Positions 17,856-26,918 of a DNA stretch of 64,000 bases are shown in pieces. Numbering within the stretch: the stretch's first letter is position 1; every line of letters begins with the position of its first letter. Position numbers and translations under genes: made by a program. A model generated the notes under the pieces. The model saw only the letters and a list, made by a program, of their open reading frames with translations. It was not told where the DNA came from and did not search any database. The stretch comes from Kitasatospora sp. NBC_01266 (GTDB lineage Bacteria; Actinomycetota; Actinomycetes; Streptomycetales; Streptomycetaceae), in assembly GCF_036242395.1 (NCBI RefSeq), contig NZ_CP108458.1, forward strand, positions 7,812,001 through 7,876,000, given 5' to 3'.

Positions 17856-20800
17856 ATGAAGGCTGTAGAAGATCGAGGCGCTCAGCTGCGCCAGTCCTGG
17901 GGAGAGCAGTCCCGGGGGGACCAGGCCGAGCCGGAGGCCGGCGCGCTGTGGCCGGTCGCGCCGCCCGCGCCCGCCCGCACCCTGGTCGACATCCTGCTGG
18001 CCGCCGCGGACGCCTGTCCGCAGGCGCCCGCACTGGACGCGGACGGACAGGTGCTCGACTACCGGACGCTGCTGGCCGCCGTGGATCAGCTGGCCCAGCG
18101 CCTGGCTGCCGCCGGGATCGGGCGCGGTGACCGGGTCGGCGTGCGGGTCCCGTCCGGCACCGCCGACCTCTACCTGGCGATCCTCGCCGTGCTGCGGGTC
18201 GGCGCCGCCTACGTCCCGGTCGACTTCGGCGACCCGGACGAGCGCGCCGAGCTGATCTGGGCCGACGCCGCCGTCTGCGCGGTGATCGGTGCGGGCTGCG
18301 CCGTCACGCCCAGCCCCACCGTGGCGCCCGGCCGCCGCCCGGGCCCGGTCACCCCCGAGGACGACGCCTGGATCATCTTCACCTCCGGCACCACCGGGCG
18401 GCCCAAGGGCGTCGCGGTCAGCCACCGCTCCGCCGCCGCCTTCGTGGACGCCGAGGCCGGGCTCTTCCTGCGCGAGGACCCGCTGGGGCCCGGTGACCGG
18501 GTGCTGGCCGGCCTCTCGGTCGCGTTCGACGCCTCCTGCGAGGAGATGTGGCTGGCCTGGCGACACGCCGCCTGCCTGGTCCCCGCCCCGCGCTCGCTGG
18601 TCAAGGCCGGCACCGACCTGGGCCCCTGGCTGGTCGAGCGCGGCATCACCGTGGTCTCCACCGTCCCCACCCTGCTCGCGCTCTGGCCGGTTCACTGCCT
18701 GCAGCGGGTGCGCCTGCTGATCGTCGGCGGCGAGGCCTGCCCCGCCGAACTGGTCGAGCGACTGGCCGGCCCGCACCGCGAGTTCTGGAACACCTACGGC
18801 CCCACCGAGACCACCGTGGTCGCCTGCGCCGCGCTGCTCACCCCCGGGCAGCCGGTGCGGATCGGGGCGCCGCTGGACGGCTGGGAGCTCGCCGTGGTCG
18901 ACGGCCAGGGCAAGCCGGTCGCCTGGCACGAGACCGGCGAGCTGCTGATCGGCGGCGTCGGCACCGCCCGCTACCTCGATCCGGCCAAGGACGCCGAGAA
19001 GTTCCGCCCGCACGAGTGGCTGCGCAGCCCCCGGGTCTACCGCAGCGGTGACCTGGTGCGCGCCGAGCCCGAGGGCCTGATCTTCGTCGGCCGCGCCGAC
19101 GAGCAGGTCAAGCTGGCCGGCCGCCGGGTCGAACTCGGCGAGATCGACGCCGCGCTGCAGGCGCTGCCCGGTGTGCGGGCCGCCGCCGCGGCCGTGCGGA
19201 AGACCGCCGCCGGCGGCGAGGTGCTGGTCGGCTACCTGGTGCCCGAGCGCCCCGGGCAGGGATTCGACACCGAGGCCGCCCGCGCGCTGCTGCTGGAGCG
19301 GCTGCCCCAGTCGCTGGTCCCGGTGCTCGCCCTGGTCGAGGACCTGCCCACCCGCACCTCCGGCAAGGTCGACCGCGGCGCGCTGCCCTGGCCGCTGGCC
19401 GGTGCGGACGACGAGTCCGGGGCCGCCGACGACCTGGACCCCACCGCGGCCTGGCTGGCCGCCCGCTGGCGCGAGCTGCTCGGCCTGCCGGTGACCGGTC
19501 AGAGCGACTTCTTCGTGCTCGGCGGCACCAGCCTGGCCGCCGCCAAGCTGGTCTCCGTGCTGCGTGGGCGCTGCCCCGCCGTCTCGGTCAGCGACGTCTA
19601 CGGCCACCCGACCCTGCTCGGGCTGGCCGCCCGGCTGGACGAGCTGACCGGCGGCCCCGTGCCGCCGGCCGACCCCGCCACGCACGTGTCGGCGCCGCAG
19701 GCCGTGCACGGCCTGGTCCGCCCGGTGCGGCCCACCCCGCGCCGGGCCGGGCTGATCCAGCTGCTGGTGCTCACCGTCGCCTACACCATCAGCGGTCTGC
19801 GCTGGGTGCTGGCGCTGGCCGCGCTGGACAACCTGACCCACAAGGTGCCCTGGGCCCCGCACGCCCCCTGGTGGCTGATCATCACCGGCTGGCTGGTGCT
19901 GGCCAGCGCGCCCGGCCGCCTGCTCCTCGGCTCGGCCGCGGCCCGCCTGCTCACCGCCGGGCTCACGCCCGGCAGCTACCCGCGCGGCGGTTCGGTGCAC
20001 CTGCGGCTGTGGACCGCCGAACGGGCCGTGGCCGTCTTCAACCTGGCGGCACTCCTCGGTACGCCGTGGGCGCGGCACTACGCCCGCGCGCTGGGCTGCC
20101 GGGTCGGGCAGGGCGCCGACCTGCACACCATGCCGCCCGTCACCGGCCTGGGCCGGTTCGGCGCCGGCTGCTCGGTCGAGCCCGAGGCCGACGTGGCCGG
20201 CTGGTGGCTGGACGGCGACCAGCTGCAACTGGGCCGCATCGAGATCGGCGCGGGTGCCCGGGTGGGCACCCGCGCGATACTGATGCCCGACGCCCGGCTG
20301 GGCGAGGGCGCCGATCTGGCGCCCGGCTCCTGCCTGTTCGGCGAGCTGCCGGCCGGCGAGCGCTGGCACGGCTCCCCGGCCCGCCCGCTGGACGGCGCCG
20401 GGGTGGCCCGGGCCGGCGAGGGCTGGCCGGCCGCCGCGCACGGCCGCTCGCGCGGCTGGAACCTCGCCTACGCGCTGGCCATGCCGCTGCTCAGCCTGCT
20501 GCCGGTGCTCGCCGCCGCGCCCGCGCTGCTGGTGGTCTTCCAACTGGTCGACCAGGACCGCTCGCTGGGCGCCGTGCTGGTCCAGCTGCTGACCGTCTCG
20601 CCGCTGGCCGCCCTGGCCTCGATCGCCTGCTACGCGGGCCTGCTGGTGCTGGTGGTCCGGCTGCTCAGCCGCCCGATCAAGCCCGGCTTCCACCCCGCGC
20701 ACGGCCGGGTGGCCTGGTGCACCTGGGTGGTCAGCCGCCTGATGACCACCGCGCGCGGTGCGCTCTTCCCGCTCTACGCGAGCCTGTTCACCCCGATCTG

Positions 20801-21938
20801 GCTGCGGCTGCTCGGGGCCAGCGTCGGGCGCCGGGTGGAGGCCTCCACCGTGCTCACCCTGCCCGGCCTGATGCGGGTGGACGACGGCGCCTTCCTCGCC
20901 GACGACACGCTGATCGCGCCCTTCGAGATGCGCGGCGGCTGGCTGCGCCTGGGCGCCTCCCAGGTCGGCCGCCGGGCCTTCGTCGGCAACTCCGGCATCG
21001 TCGGTCCCAGCCGCGACCTGCCCGACGACGCGCTGGTCGGCGTGCTCTCCGACGCGCCGCCGCAGGCCGAGCCCGGCTCCTCCTGGCTGGGCCGCCCCGG
21101 CCTCGCGCTGCCCCGGGTCGCCGAGACCGGTGACCTGAGCCGCACCTACGACCCGCCCCGGCGGCTGATGCTGGCCCGCGCGGCGGTGGAGCTGTGCCGG
21201 GTGGTGCCGGTGCTGGTCGCCGTGCTGCTGGGCGACCTCGCGGTGGTCGCCATGCAGCAGCTGGTCGACAGCGACGGCCTGATCCTGGGCGCCGCCCTGG
21301 TCGGCCCGGTGCTGATCGGCGCGGGCATCGCCGCCTGCCTGGTCACCACGGCCGCGAAATGGCTGCTGGTGGGCCGCTTCAAGAGTGGTGAGCATCCGCT
21401 CTGGTCGAGCTTCGTGTGGCGCAACGAGCTGTACGACACCTTCGTGGAGGAGCTTGCGATGCCGTGGCTGGGCCAGACCCTGTCCGGTACGCCGTTCCTC
21501 AACGTCTGGCTGCGCTCGCTCGGCGCGCGGATCGGGCGCGGCGTGTGGTGCGAGACGCACTGGCTGCCGGAGACCGACCTGGTGGCGGTCGAGGACGGGG
21601 CGAGCGTCAACCGCGGCTGCGTGCTGCAGACCCACCTCTTCCACGACCGGGTGATGCGGCTGGACCGGGTCAAGCTGGGCGCCGGCGCCACGCTGGGCCC
21701 GCACTCCATCGTGCTGCCCGGCTCCGCGGTCGGGGACGGCACGGCGGTGGGCGCCTCCTCGCTGGTGATGCGCGGCGAGGAGATGCCGGACGGCACCCGC
21801 TGGGCCGGCAACCCGGTCGCCGCCTGGCCCACCGGCCACCGCGCCGCCTCGGCGAGCCGCACCCCGCGCCGCCACGCCACCCCCGGCCGGCACCGCAACA
21901 CGCCCCGCCGGGCCGCCTCCCCGGGCCGCCAGCGCTGA
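17856..21938 (+). CDS. Pls/PosA-type nonribosomal peptide synthetase (poly-lysine synthetase-like)
   Basis: This 1,360-residue protein has an adenylation domain (about residues 40-510; FTSGTTGRPKGVAVSHRS, YGPTETT), a thiolation domain with Ser559 in LGGTSL, then a membrane half with three pairs of hydrophobic helices near residues 630-690, 870-930 and 1110-1160. The soluble segments between them resemble left-handed beta-helix acyltransferases. That layout and length match Pls, the membrane-bound enzyme (1,319 residues in Streptomyces albulus) that makes epsilon-poly-L-lysine, and its relatives making other cationic isopeptides. Hand alignment to GrsA gives specificity residues D-A-E-S-I-G-T-V-V, very close to the lysine code DAESIGSVC that I recall for bacitracin synthetase. 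I therefore predict lysine or a close analogue. A terminator hairpin follows the stop. No polymer-degrading enzyme is adjacent. Confidence 0.88.
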   Translation: MKAVEDRGAQLRQSWGEQSRGDQAEPEAGALWPVAPPAPARTLVDILLAAADACPQAPALDADGQVLDYRTLLAAVDQLAQRLAAAGIGRGDRVGVRVPSGTADLYLAILAVLRVGAAYVPVDFGDPDERAELIWADAAVCAVIGAGCAVTPSPTVAPGRRPGPVTPEDDAWIIFTSGTTGRPKGVAVSHRSAAAFVDAEAGLFLREDPLGPGDRVLAGLSVAFDASCEEMWLAWRHAACLVPAPRSLVKAGTDLGPWLVERGITVVSTVPTLLALWPVHCLQRVRLLIVGGEACPAELVERLAGPHREFWNTYGPTETTVVACAALLTPGQPVRIGAPLDGWELAVVDGQGKPVAWHETGELLIGGVGTARYLDPAKDAEKFRPHEWLRSPRVYRSGDLVRAEPEGLIFVGRADEQVKLAGRRVELGEIDAALQALPGVRAAAAAVRKTAAGGEVLVGYLVPERPGQGFDTEAARALLLERLPQSLVPVLALVEDLPTRTSGKVDRGALPWPLAGADDESGAADDLDPTAAWLAARWRELLGLPVTGQSDFFVLGGTSLAAAKLVSVLRGRCPAVSVSDVYGHPTLLGLAARLDELTGGPVPPADPATHVSAPQAVHGLVRPVRPTPRRAGLIQLLVLTVAYTISGLRWVLALAALDNLTHKVPWAPHAPWWLIITGWLVLASAPGRLLLGSAAARLLTAGLTPGSYPRGGSVHLRLWTAERAVAVFNLAALLGTPWARHYARALGCRVGQGADLHTMPPVTGLGRFGAGCSVEPEADVAGWWLDGDQLQLGRIEIGAGARVGTRAILMPDARLGEGADLAPGSCLFGELPAGERWHGSPARPLDGAGVARAGEGWPAAAHGRSRGWNLAYALAMPLLSLLPVLAAAPALLVVFQLVDQDRSLGAVLVQLLTVSPLAALASIACYAGLLVLVVRLLSRPIKPGFHPAHGRVAWCTWVVSRLMTTARGALFPLYASLFTPIWLRLLGASVGRRVEASTVLTLPGLMRVDDGAFLADDTLIAPFEMRGGWLRLGASQVGRRAFVGNSGIVGPSRDLPDDALVGVLSDAPPQAEPGSSWLGRPGLALPRVAETGDLSRTYDPPRRLMLARAAVELCRVVPVLVAVLLGDLAVVAMQQLVDSDGLILGAALVGPVLIGAGIAACLVTTAAKWLLVGRFKSGEHPLWSSFVWRNELYDTFVEELAMPWLGQTLSGTPFLNVWLRSLGARIGRGVWCETHWLPETDLVAVEDGASVNRGCVLQTHLFHDRVMRLDRVKLGAGATLGPHSIVLPGSAVGDGTAVGASSLVMRGEEMPDGTRWAGNPVAAWPTGHRAASASRTPRRHATPGRHRNTPRRAASPGRQR

Positions 21939-21944
21939 CCCGAA

Positions 21945-21984
21945 GCCGCCGCCCCCTGGAGCCGTGGGCCCAGGGGGCGGCGGC
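21945..21984 (+). terminator. Terminator after the Pls-type gene
   Basis: Perfect 15-base GC-rich arms (21945-21959 and 21970-21984) with a ten-base loop lie six bases after the synthetase stop. There is no T-run. Confidence 0.75.
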
Positions 21985-22091
21985 CTGCGGCGGGCCAGGG
22001 CGGGCGGTACCTGTGCCCGCCGCCGATACGGCAGGATGGGCACTGCTCTCGATCATCACCGTCACGCACCACTCAGACCCCGGGGAGTGTC

Positions 22092-22508
22092 ATGGGACAG
22101 CCCGCTCGTCCGGTCCACCACTACCGCATCGGCGAGGCCGCGGCCATGCTCGGCGTGAGTGCGGACACCATGCGGCGCTGGGTCGACGCGGGCCGGCTGG
22201 CCGCCGAGCGGGACGAGCACGGTCATCGGATCATCGCCGGTGAGCGGCTGGCGGCCTTCGCGCGTGAGCTGGCCAAGCCCGGGGCGGCGGAGGCCGAGGG
22301 CCGCACCTCCTCGGCCCGCAACCGGTTCCCGGGGATCGTCACGCACGTGGTGCTGGGGGACGTGGCCGCGCAGGTGGAGGTGCAGGCCGGGCCGTTCCGG
22401 GTGGTGTCGCTGATCAGCCGGGATTCGGCGGAGGAGCTGGGCCTGGTGCCGGGCGCCCGGGCCACTGCGGTCATCAAGTCGACCAATGTGATGATCGAGG
22501 GCGGTTGA
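22092..22508 (+). CDS. Helix-turn-helix/TOBE-domain (molybdate-binding type) protein
   Basis: This 138-residue protein has an N-terminal MerR/excisionase-like helix-turn-helix (YRIGEAAAMLGVSADTMRRW) followed by a TOBE (molbindin) domain, whose end AVIKSTNVMIEGG is typical. Such single-TOBE regulators bind molybdate or tungstate and are usually near modABC, but no transporter genes are visible here. GGGGAG precedes the ATG. Confidence 0.87.
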   Translation: MGQPARPVHHYRIGEAAAMLGVSADTMRRWVDAGRLAAERDEHGHRIIAGERLAAFARELAKPGAAEAEGRTSSARNRFPGIVTHVVLGDVAAQVEVQAGPFRVVSLISRDSAEELGLVPGARATAVIKSTNVMIEGG

Positions 22509-22576
22509 CCCCGTAAGGTCGCGAGCGCCGGAGACGACGCCCGCCGTCCGCCCACCAGCCGCACTTGAGGAGAGCC

Positions 22577-22672
22577 GTGCCCCGAGCCGCCCTGCCCACC
22601 ACCCAGGCCGCGGTGGACGCCGCGACCGCGGTGGCCGAACGCCACGGCCGCCCGGACGAGGTCGCCCGATGA
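22577..22672 (+). CDS. Possible 31-residue leader peptide or gene remnant
   Basis: A GTG preceded by GAGGAG opens a 31-codon frame rich in Ala and Arg. Its stop overlaps the ATG of the GDPD gene (ATGA), so it could be a translationally coupled leader peptide. The sequence also resembles the N-terminus of aminoglycoside-phosphotransferase-type kinases (AAVDAATAVAERHG), in which case it would be the stub of a truncated gene. I cannot decide between the two. Confidence 0.35.
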   Translation: MPRAALPTTQAAVDAATAVAERHGRPDEVAR

Positions 22673-23433
22673 ACTCCCCGAGCCCCGCCGACCGCCCGAG
22701 CCCCGCGCGGCAGCCGGACCCCGCCGAGGCAGCGGCCCGCCCGCTGGCCGTCGCCCACCGCGGCGACCCGTACCGCTTCCGTGAGAACACCCTGCCCTCG
22801 GTGGCCTCCGCCCTGGCCGCCGGGGCGGACGCCGTCGAGGTCGACGTCCAGCTCACCCGGGACGGCGTCCCGATGCTGCTGCACGACCCCACCCTCAAGC
22901 GCCTGTGGGAGCTGGACCGCCCACTGCGCGCGCTCACCGCCGAGAAGCTGGCGGCGCAGTGCTTCGCGGACGGGCACCGGGTCCCCGCGCTGGCCGAGGC
23001 GATCGAGCTGCTGGCCGAGTACCCGGCCGCCAGGCTGATGATCGACCTGGACGAACCCGGGCCGGCCGAGGCCGCCTGGCGGGTCGTCACCGAGCAGGGC
23101 GCCGAGGACCGGGTGCTCTTCTGCGGGCCGGCGACCGCCCTGCTCAAGGTGCGCGCCCTGGCTCCCGGGGTGCCGCTCGCGCTCACCTGGAAGCAGCCGG
23201 GCCTGCCGGTCGCCGCGCTGCTGGCGGACCTGCGTCCGCGCTACCTCAACCCGCCCTTCGGGCTGGTGGACCGGGCGCTGGTGGAGCAGGCCGCCGACGC
23301 CGGCCTCGCGGTCAGCACCTGGACGGTGGACCTGCGTCGCACCATGCTCCGGATGCGGGAGGCGGGCGTCGCCTCGGTGACCTCCAACCGGATCGAACTG
23401 CTGCGCTCGGTGCTGGACGGCCGCCGACGCTGA
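22669..23433 (+). CDS. Glycerophosphodiester phosphodiesterase
   Basis: This 254-residue GDPD-family hydrolase cleaves glycerophosphodiesters to glycerol-3-phosphate and an alcohol. The catalytic motifs AHRGDPYRFRENT, DAVEVDVQLTRDG and LLHDPTL appear in order within residues 25-90. There is no signal peptide, so it is probably cytoplasmic. The start overlaps the preceding 31-codon frame by four bases. Confidence 0.9.
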   Translation: MNSPSPADRPSPARQPDPAEAAARPLAVAHRGDPYRFRENTLPSVASALAAGADAVEVDVQLTRDGVPMLLHDPTLKRLWELDRPLRALTAEKLAAQCFADGHRVPALAEAIELLAEYPAARLMIDLDEPGPAEAAWRVVTEQGAEDRVLFCGPATALLKVRALAPGVPLALTWKQPGLPVAALLADLRPRYLNPPFGLVDRALVEQAADAGLAVSTWTVDLRRTMLRMREAGVASVTSNRIELLRSVLDGRRR

Positions 23434-23654
23434 CCGAGCCGCCGGGCGGTGCCGCGCCGGGCCGTCCTGGGCGGACGGCTCGTGGCCGGTTCCTGGCAGG
23501 TCGTCAGAGTGGCGGCGACCGGTCCGGCGGCGACCGGGCCGGACCGCCGGGCGGCCGTCGAGCTGCGGGTCGAATCCGATAAATAGGCGTCAGATATGTT
23601 GATATGTAACCCGTTGGGGCGGCGTACGCCGGAACGATAGCGGGCGGAGGCGGA

Positions 23655-24794
23655 ATGCGGGCCGAAGAACCCGGACAGCCCGATCGCCCCGATCACTCCC
23701 GGTGCCCCCAGCACCCCGCGCAGCTGCTGCCGCCCGCCGTGCGCACCGCGGTGGCCTGGTCCGTCGCGGTGATCCTGTTCATCACCGTCGGCGCCCTCGT
23801 CGTCTACGCCCTGGTCGCGCTGCGGGCCGCGACCGTCCCGCTGATCCTCGCCCTGCTGGGCACCGCGCTGCTCTACCCGGTGATGCCCTGGCTGGTCGGG
23901 CGCGGCGCGCGGCGCGGTCTGGCCGCCGGGCTGACCTGCGTCGTCCTGGTCGCGGCGGTCTTCACGGTGCTGGCCGTGCTCACCAACTCCCTGGTGCACA
24001 GCGCGCCGCAGATCGCCCACGCGCTCCAGCGGGCCGGCGAGCAGATCGCGGACCGGCTCGGTCCGCTGGGCGACCGGATCAAGTACGCGCTCTCCCAGTC
24101 GGCCGGCTCGGGTAGTTCACTCGTCTCCTCGCTCGCCGACGGCGTCCTGTCGGGTCTCGGCCTGGCGACCCAGGTGATCACCGGCAGTGTGCTGGCGCTC
24201 GCGCTGGTCTTCTTCTTCCTGCGCGACGGCCACCGCGGCGGCGACCTGGTCCGCTCCGTGCTGCCGGGGGAGTCGGCCGAGACGGTGATCGCCTGCGCCC
24301 TGCGGGGTTTCGGCGCGATGGCGGGCTTCATGCGCGGCACCAGCCTGATCGCCCTGATCGACGCCACCTTCATCGGCATCGGCCTGCTCGTCCTCGGCGT
24401 CCCCGGTGCGGCCGGGCTGGCCGCGCTGGTCTTCCTCGGCGCCTTCGTCCCGTTCATCGGCGCGTTTCTGTCCGGCACCGTCGCGGTGCTGGTCGCGCTC
24501 GCGGACGGCGGGCTGAGCAAGGCGCTGTGGACGCTGGGCATGGTGCTGGCGGTCCAGATGGTCGAGGGCAACATCCTGCAACCGGTGATCCAGAGCCGGA
24601 CCGTCCAACTGCACCCCGCGACCATCATGATCGCGGTGGTGGCCGGCGCCGGCGTGGCCGGCATCCTCGGCGCGCTGCTCGCCGTCCCGCTCAGCGCCGC
24701 CGTCCTCGGCATCGTCTCGGTCCTGTACGGCCGTCCCCTCGGCGGGCCGGCGCCGGCCGAGCCGCCATGGGAGGGTCCGGCAGCGGACGACTGA
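23655..24794 (+). CDS. AI-2E/PerM-family transporter
   Basis: This 379-residue membrane protein has about eight hydrophobic segments and the conserved C-terminal family region (LGAFVPFIGAFLSG, then GNILQPVIQSRTVQLHP). Members include autoinducer-2 exporters and sodium/proton antiporters, so the substrate is open. It is a single gene. The 220-base upstream gap contains an AT-rich patch near 23580-23612 that may be its promoter. Confidence 0.87.
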   Translation: MRAEEPGQPDRPDHSRCPQHPAQLLPPAVRTAVAWSVAVILFITVGALVVYALVALRAATVPLILALLGTALLYPVMPWLVGRGARRGLAAGLTCVVLVAAVFTVLAVLTNSLVHSAPQIAHALQRAGEQIADRLGPLGDRIKYALSQSAGSGSSLVSSLADGVLSGLGLATQVITGSVLALALVFFFLRDGHRGGDLVRSVLPGESAETVIACALRGFGAMAGFMRGTSLIALIDATFIGIGLLVLGVPGAAGLAALVFLGAFVPFIGAFLSGTVAVLVALADGGLSKALWTLGMVLAVQMVEGNILQPVIQSRTVQLHPATIMIAVVAGAGVAGILGALLAVPLSAAVLGIVSVLYGRPLGGPAPAEPPWEGPAADD

Positions 24795-24832
24795 TCCCAC
24801 GGCGGCGCCGGCTCGGGCCGCTGGTGTCGCTC

Positions 24833-25816
24833 TCAGACCGCCGGCGCCGGGACGTACGTGTCCAGCCAGCGGTCGAGTTCGGCGAAGACCCGGGCGCGGA
24901 CCTGCTCGCCGGACAGGACGAGGTCGTGCATGCCGCCCTCGATCCGGACGGTGGTGACATGGCGCCCCAGGCGGGGTGCGAGCGCGGCGATGTCGTCGGC
25001 GCGCAGCACGCCGTCGGTGCGCAGCAGCGCCGGGTCCCACTTGGTCGTGATGGTGGAGGCCGTGGAGGCCATCAGCAGGACCGGGCAGTCGATCCGCAGG
25101 CCGCGCCGGACCTGCTGGTGGCCGCGGTTGATGGCGGCGAGCCAGCCGGCGTAGAGCGGGAAGCCCTCGGCGGGCTTGAGGGCGAGGTCGAAGTCCCACT
25201 CACCGCGGTGGTCGCGGTGCAGGCTGTGCACGTAGTGCGGGTTGAGCGCGGAGGGCAGCTTGCGGGTGGCCGCCAGCCGGCCGAGCGCGCCGACGGCGGG
25301 CGAACCCAGCGCGCGCACGGCGGGGGAGGTGGGCATGGAGAGGAAGGGGCTGTTGAGGAAGAGCCCGTCCACCACACCGCGCCCGGCCCGCCGGGAGGCC
25401 CAGAGCGCGGCGACCAGGCCGCCGGTGGAGTGCCCGTTGACCAGCAGCTGGGTGTGGCCGTCCTGTTCGCGGATGATCCGGACCGCCTGGTCCAACTCCT
25501 CGTCGTAGGCGGCCAGGTCGCGGATGAAGTTCGGCGACTGGTGGGGCCGCAGCGAGCGGCCGTACTTGCGCAGGTCCAGCGCGTAGAACGAGAAACCGGC
25601 CGCGGTGAAGTGGTCGGCGAGGTTGGCCTGGAAGAAGTAGTCGGTGTAGCCGTGCAGGTAGAGCACGGCGCGCTGCGAGCCGGGGACGAGCCGCCGGACC
25701 AGGGTCGCGCTGACGGCACCCTCCTCGTCGGCGGTCAGCGGCAGTTCGGCCGCCTCGTACGGGGCACCCAGGATGTCTTCTCGGAACTCCACGTCTGCCG
25801 CACCCAATCTCTGCAC
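24833..25816 (-). CDS. Alpha/beta hydrolase (lysophospholipase-like)
   Basis: This alpha/beta hydrolase of about 327 residues has the nucleophile elbow NGHSTGG, the oxyanion-loop region YLHGYTDYFFQANLADHF and a late GGMHD histidine motif. Similar actinobacterial proteins are annotated as lysophospholipases or serine aminopeptidase S33. The start is uncertain: a GTG at 25816 with AGCAGG upstream is my choice, a GTG at 25792 is also possible, and the frame stays open further through a direct repeat. It is divergent from the spermidine-synthase-like gene. Confidence 0.82.
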   Translation of the reverse strand: MQRLGAADVEFREDILGAPYEAAELPLTADEEGAVSATLVRRLVPGSQRAVLYLHGYTDYFFQANLADHFTAAGFSFYALDLRKYGRSLRPHQSPNFIRDLAAYDEELDQAVRIIREQDGHTQLLVNGHSTGGLVAALWASRRAGRGVVDGLFLNSPFLSMPTSPAVRALGSPAVGALGRLAATRKLPSALNPHYVHSLHRDHRGEWDFDLALKPAEGFPLYAGWLAAINRGHQQVRRGLRIDCPVLLMASTASTITTKWDPALLRTDGVLRADDIAALAPRLGRHVTTVRIEGGMHDLVLSGEQVRARVFAELDRWLDTYVPAPAV

Positions 25817-25820
25817 TGAC

Positions 25821-25865
25821 CTGCTGTGACAGGACCATCGACCCTGCTGTGACAGGACCATCGAC
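25821..25865. repeat. 22-bp direct repeat in a divergent promoter region
   Basis: Two perfect 22-base copies (25821-25842 and 25844-25865), each containing CTGTGACAGGACCATCGAC, have a 23-base period. A third, degenerate partial copy follows from 25867 (CAGGACCACCGAC). They lie between the divergent hydrolase and methyltransferase-like genes, and each holds a small palindrome CTGTgACAG. An iterated operator is possible. Confidence 0.8.
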
Positions 25866-25940
25866 TCAGGACCACCGACGATACCGGCCAGTAGGGCCGC
25901 GGGTGGCACCGGTACCGTCGGGGGGACCTATGCTGCCGTC

Positions 25941-26822
25941 ATGCCGAGAAACGATGGCGATCGCCACACCGACGAGACCCGGAACGAGCGGGTGCCGGTG
26001 CAGCGTGAGACCGCTTTCGGTACGGCCAAGTTGCTGCCCGACCTCGATGACGAGGGCGGCTGGCTGCTCACCCTGGACGGCACCCCGCAGTCCTACGTCG
26101 ACCTCGCCGACCCGGGCCACCTGGAATTCGAGTACGTCCAGCGGCTCGGTCACCTGACCGAGGCCCTGGCGCCCGAAGGCCGCGCGCTCACCGTGCTGCA
26201 CCTCGGCGGTGGCGCCCTCACGCTGCCGCGCTACCTTGCCGCCACCCGACCCGGCTCGCGCCAGCAGGTGGCCGAGGCGGACGGGCCGCTGGTCGAGCTG
26301 GTCCGCGAGGTACTGCCGTGGCCGGAGCCGGAGATCGCGGTGACCGTCGGCGACGCCCGCGAGGTGCTGGCGCGGACCGCGCCCGGCTCGCTCGACCTGG
26401 TGGTCGCCGATGTCTTCCAGGGCTCGCGCACCCCCGCGCACCTGACCAGCATCGAGTTCGTCCGGCACGCCGCCGCCGCGCTCGGCCCCGGCGGCACGTA
26501 CGCCGCCAACCTCGCCGACAGCGCACCGCTCGACTTCGCCCGCGCCCAGGCCGCCACCGTGCGCGCGGTCTTCCCGCACACCTGCCTGATCGCCGAGCCA
26601 TCCGTGCTGCGCGGCCGGCGCTACGGCAACCTGCTGCTGGTCGGCTCGCACGCGCCGCTGCCGGCCGAGCCGCTGGCCCGGCGGCTGGCCGGTGACCCGT
26701 TCCCGGCCCGGCTGGTCGACGGCCCGGAACTGCGTCGGCTGGTCGGCACCGCCGCCCCCGTGACCGACGCGGCGGCCCGTCCCTCGCCGCCGCCGCCGGA
26801 GGGGGCGTTCAGCATCGGGTGA
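25941..26822 (+). CDS. Spermidine synthase-like (Rossmann methyltransferase-fold) protein
   Basis: This 293-residue protein has the spermidine-synthase fold (VLHLGGGALTLPRYLA, VTVGDAREVL, DLVVADVFQGSRTP). The actinobacterial group usually lacks a demonstrated polyamine activity, and I call only the fold. No transmembrane segment is present, unlike fused MFS-spermidine synthases. It is probably transcribed from the region containing the 22-base repeats. Confidence 0.83.
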   Translation: MPRNDGDRHTDETRNERVPVQRETAFGTAKLLPDLDDEGGWLLTLDGTPQSYVDLADPGHLEFEYVQRLGHLTEALAPEGRALTVLHLGGGALTLPRYLAATRPGSRQQVAEADGPLVELVREVLPWPEPEIAVTVGDAREVLARTAPGSLDLVVADVFQGSRTPAHLTSIEFVRHAAAALGPGGTYAANLADSAPLDFARAQAATVRAVFPHTCLIAEPSVLRGRRYGNLLLVGSHAPLPAEPLARRLAGDPFPARLVDGPELRRLVGTAAPVTDAAARPSPPPPEGAFSIG

Positions 26823-26918
26823 GGGCCAGGAGGGCGCTGGGAGAGTGGACTGACCGGGTGTCAGAATGTGCGAACATCCGCCAGTCGGACCATCCATCGA
26901 TCCGAGGAGCCGACCGCG

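Noticed and set aside
17718-22043. A 1,441-codon minus-strand frame opposite the Pls-type gene
   Set aside because: It has low-complexity composition with no domains. The plus strand encodes a clear A-T-membrane synthetase.
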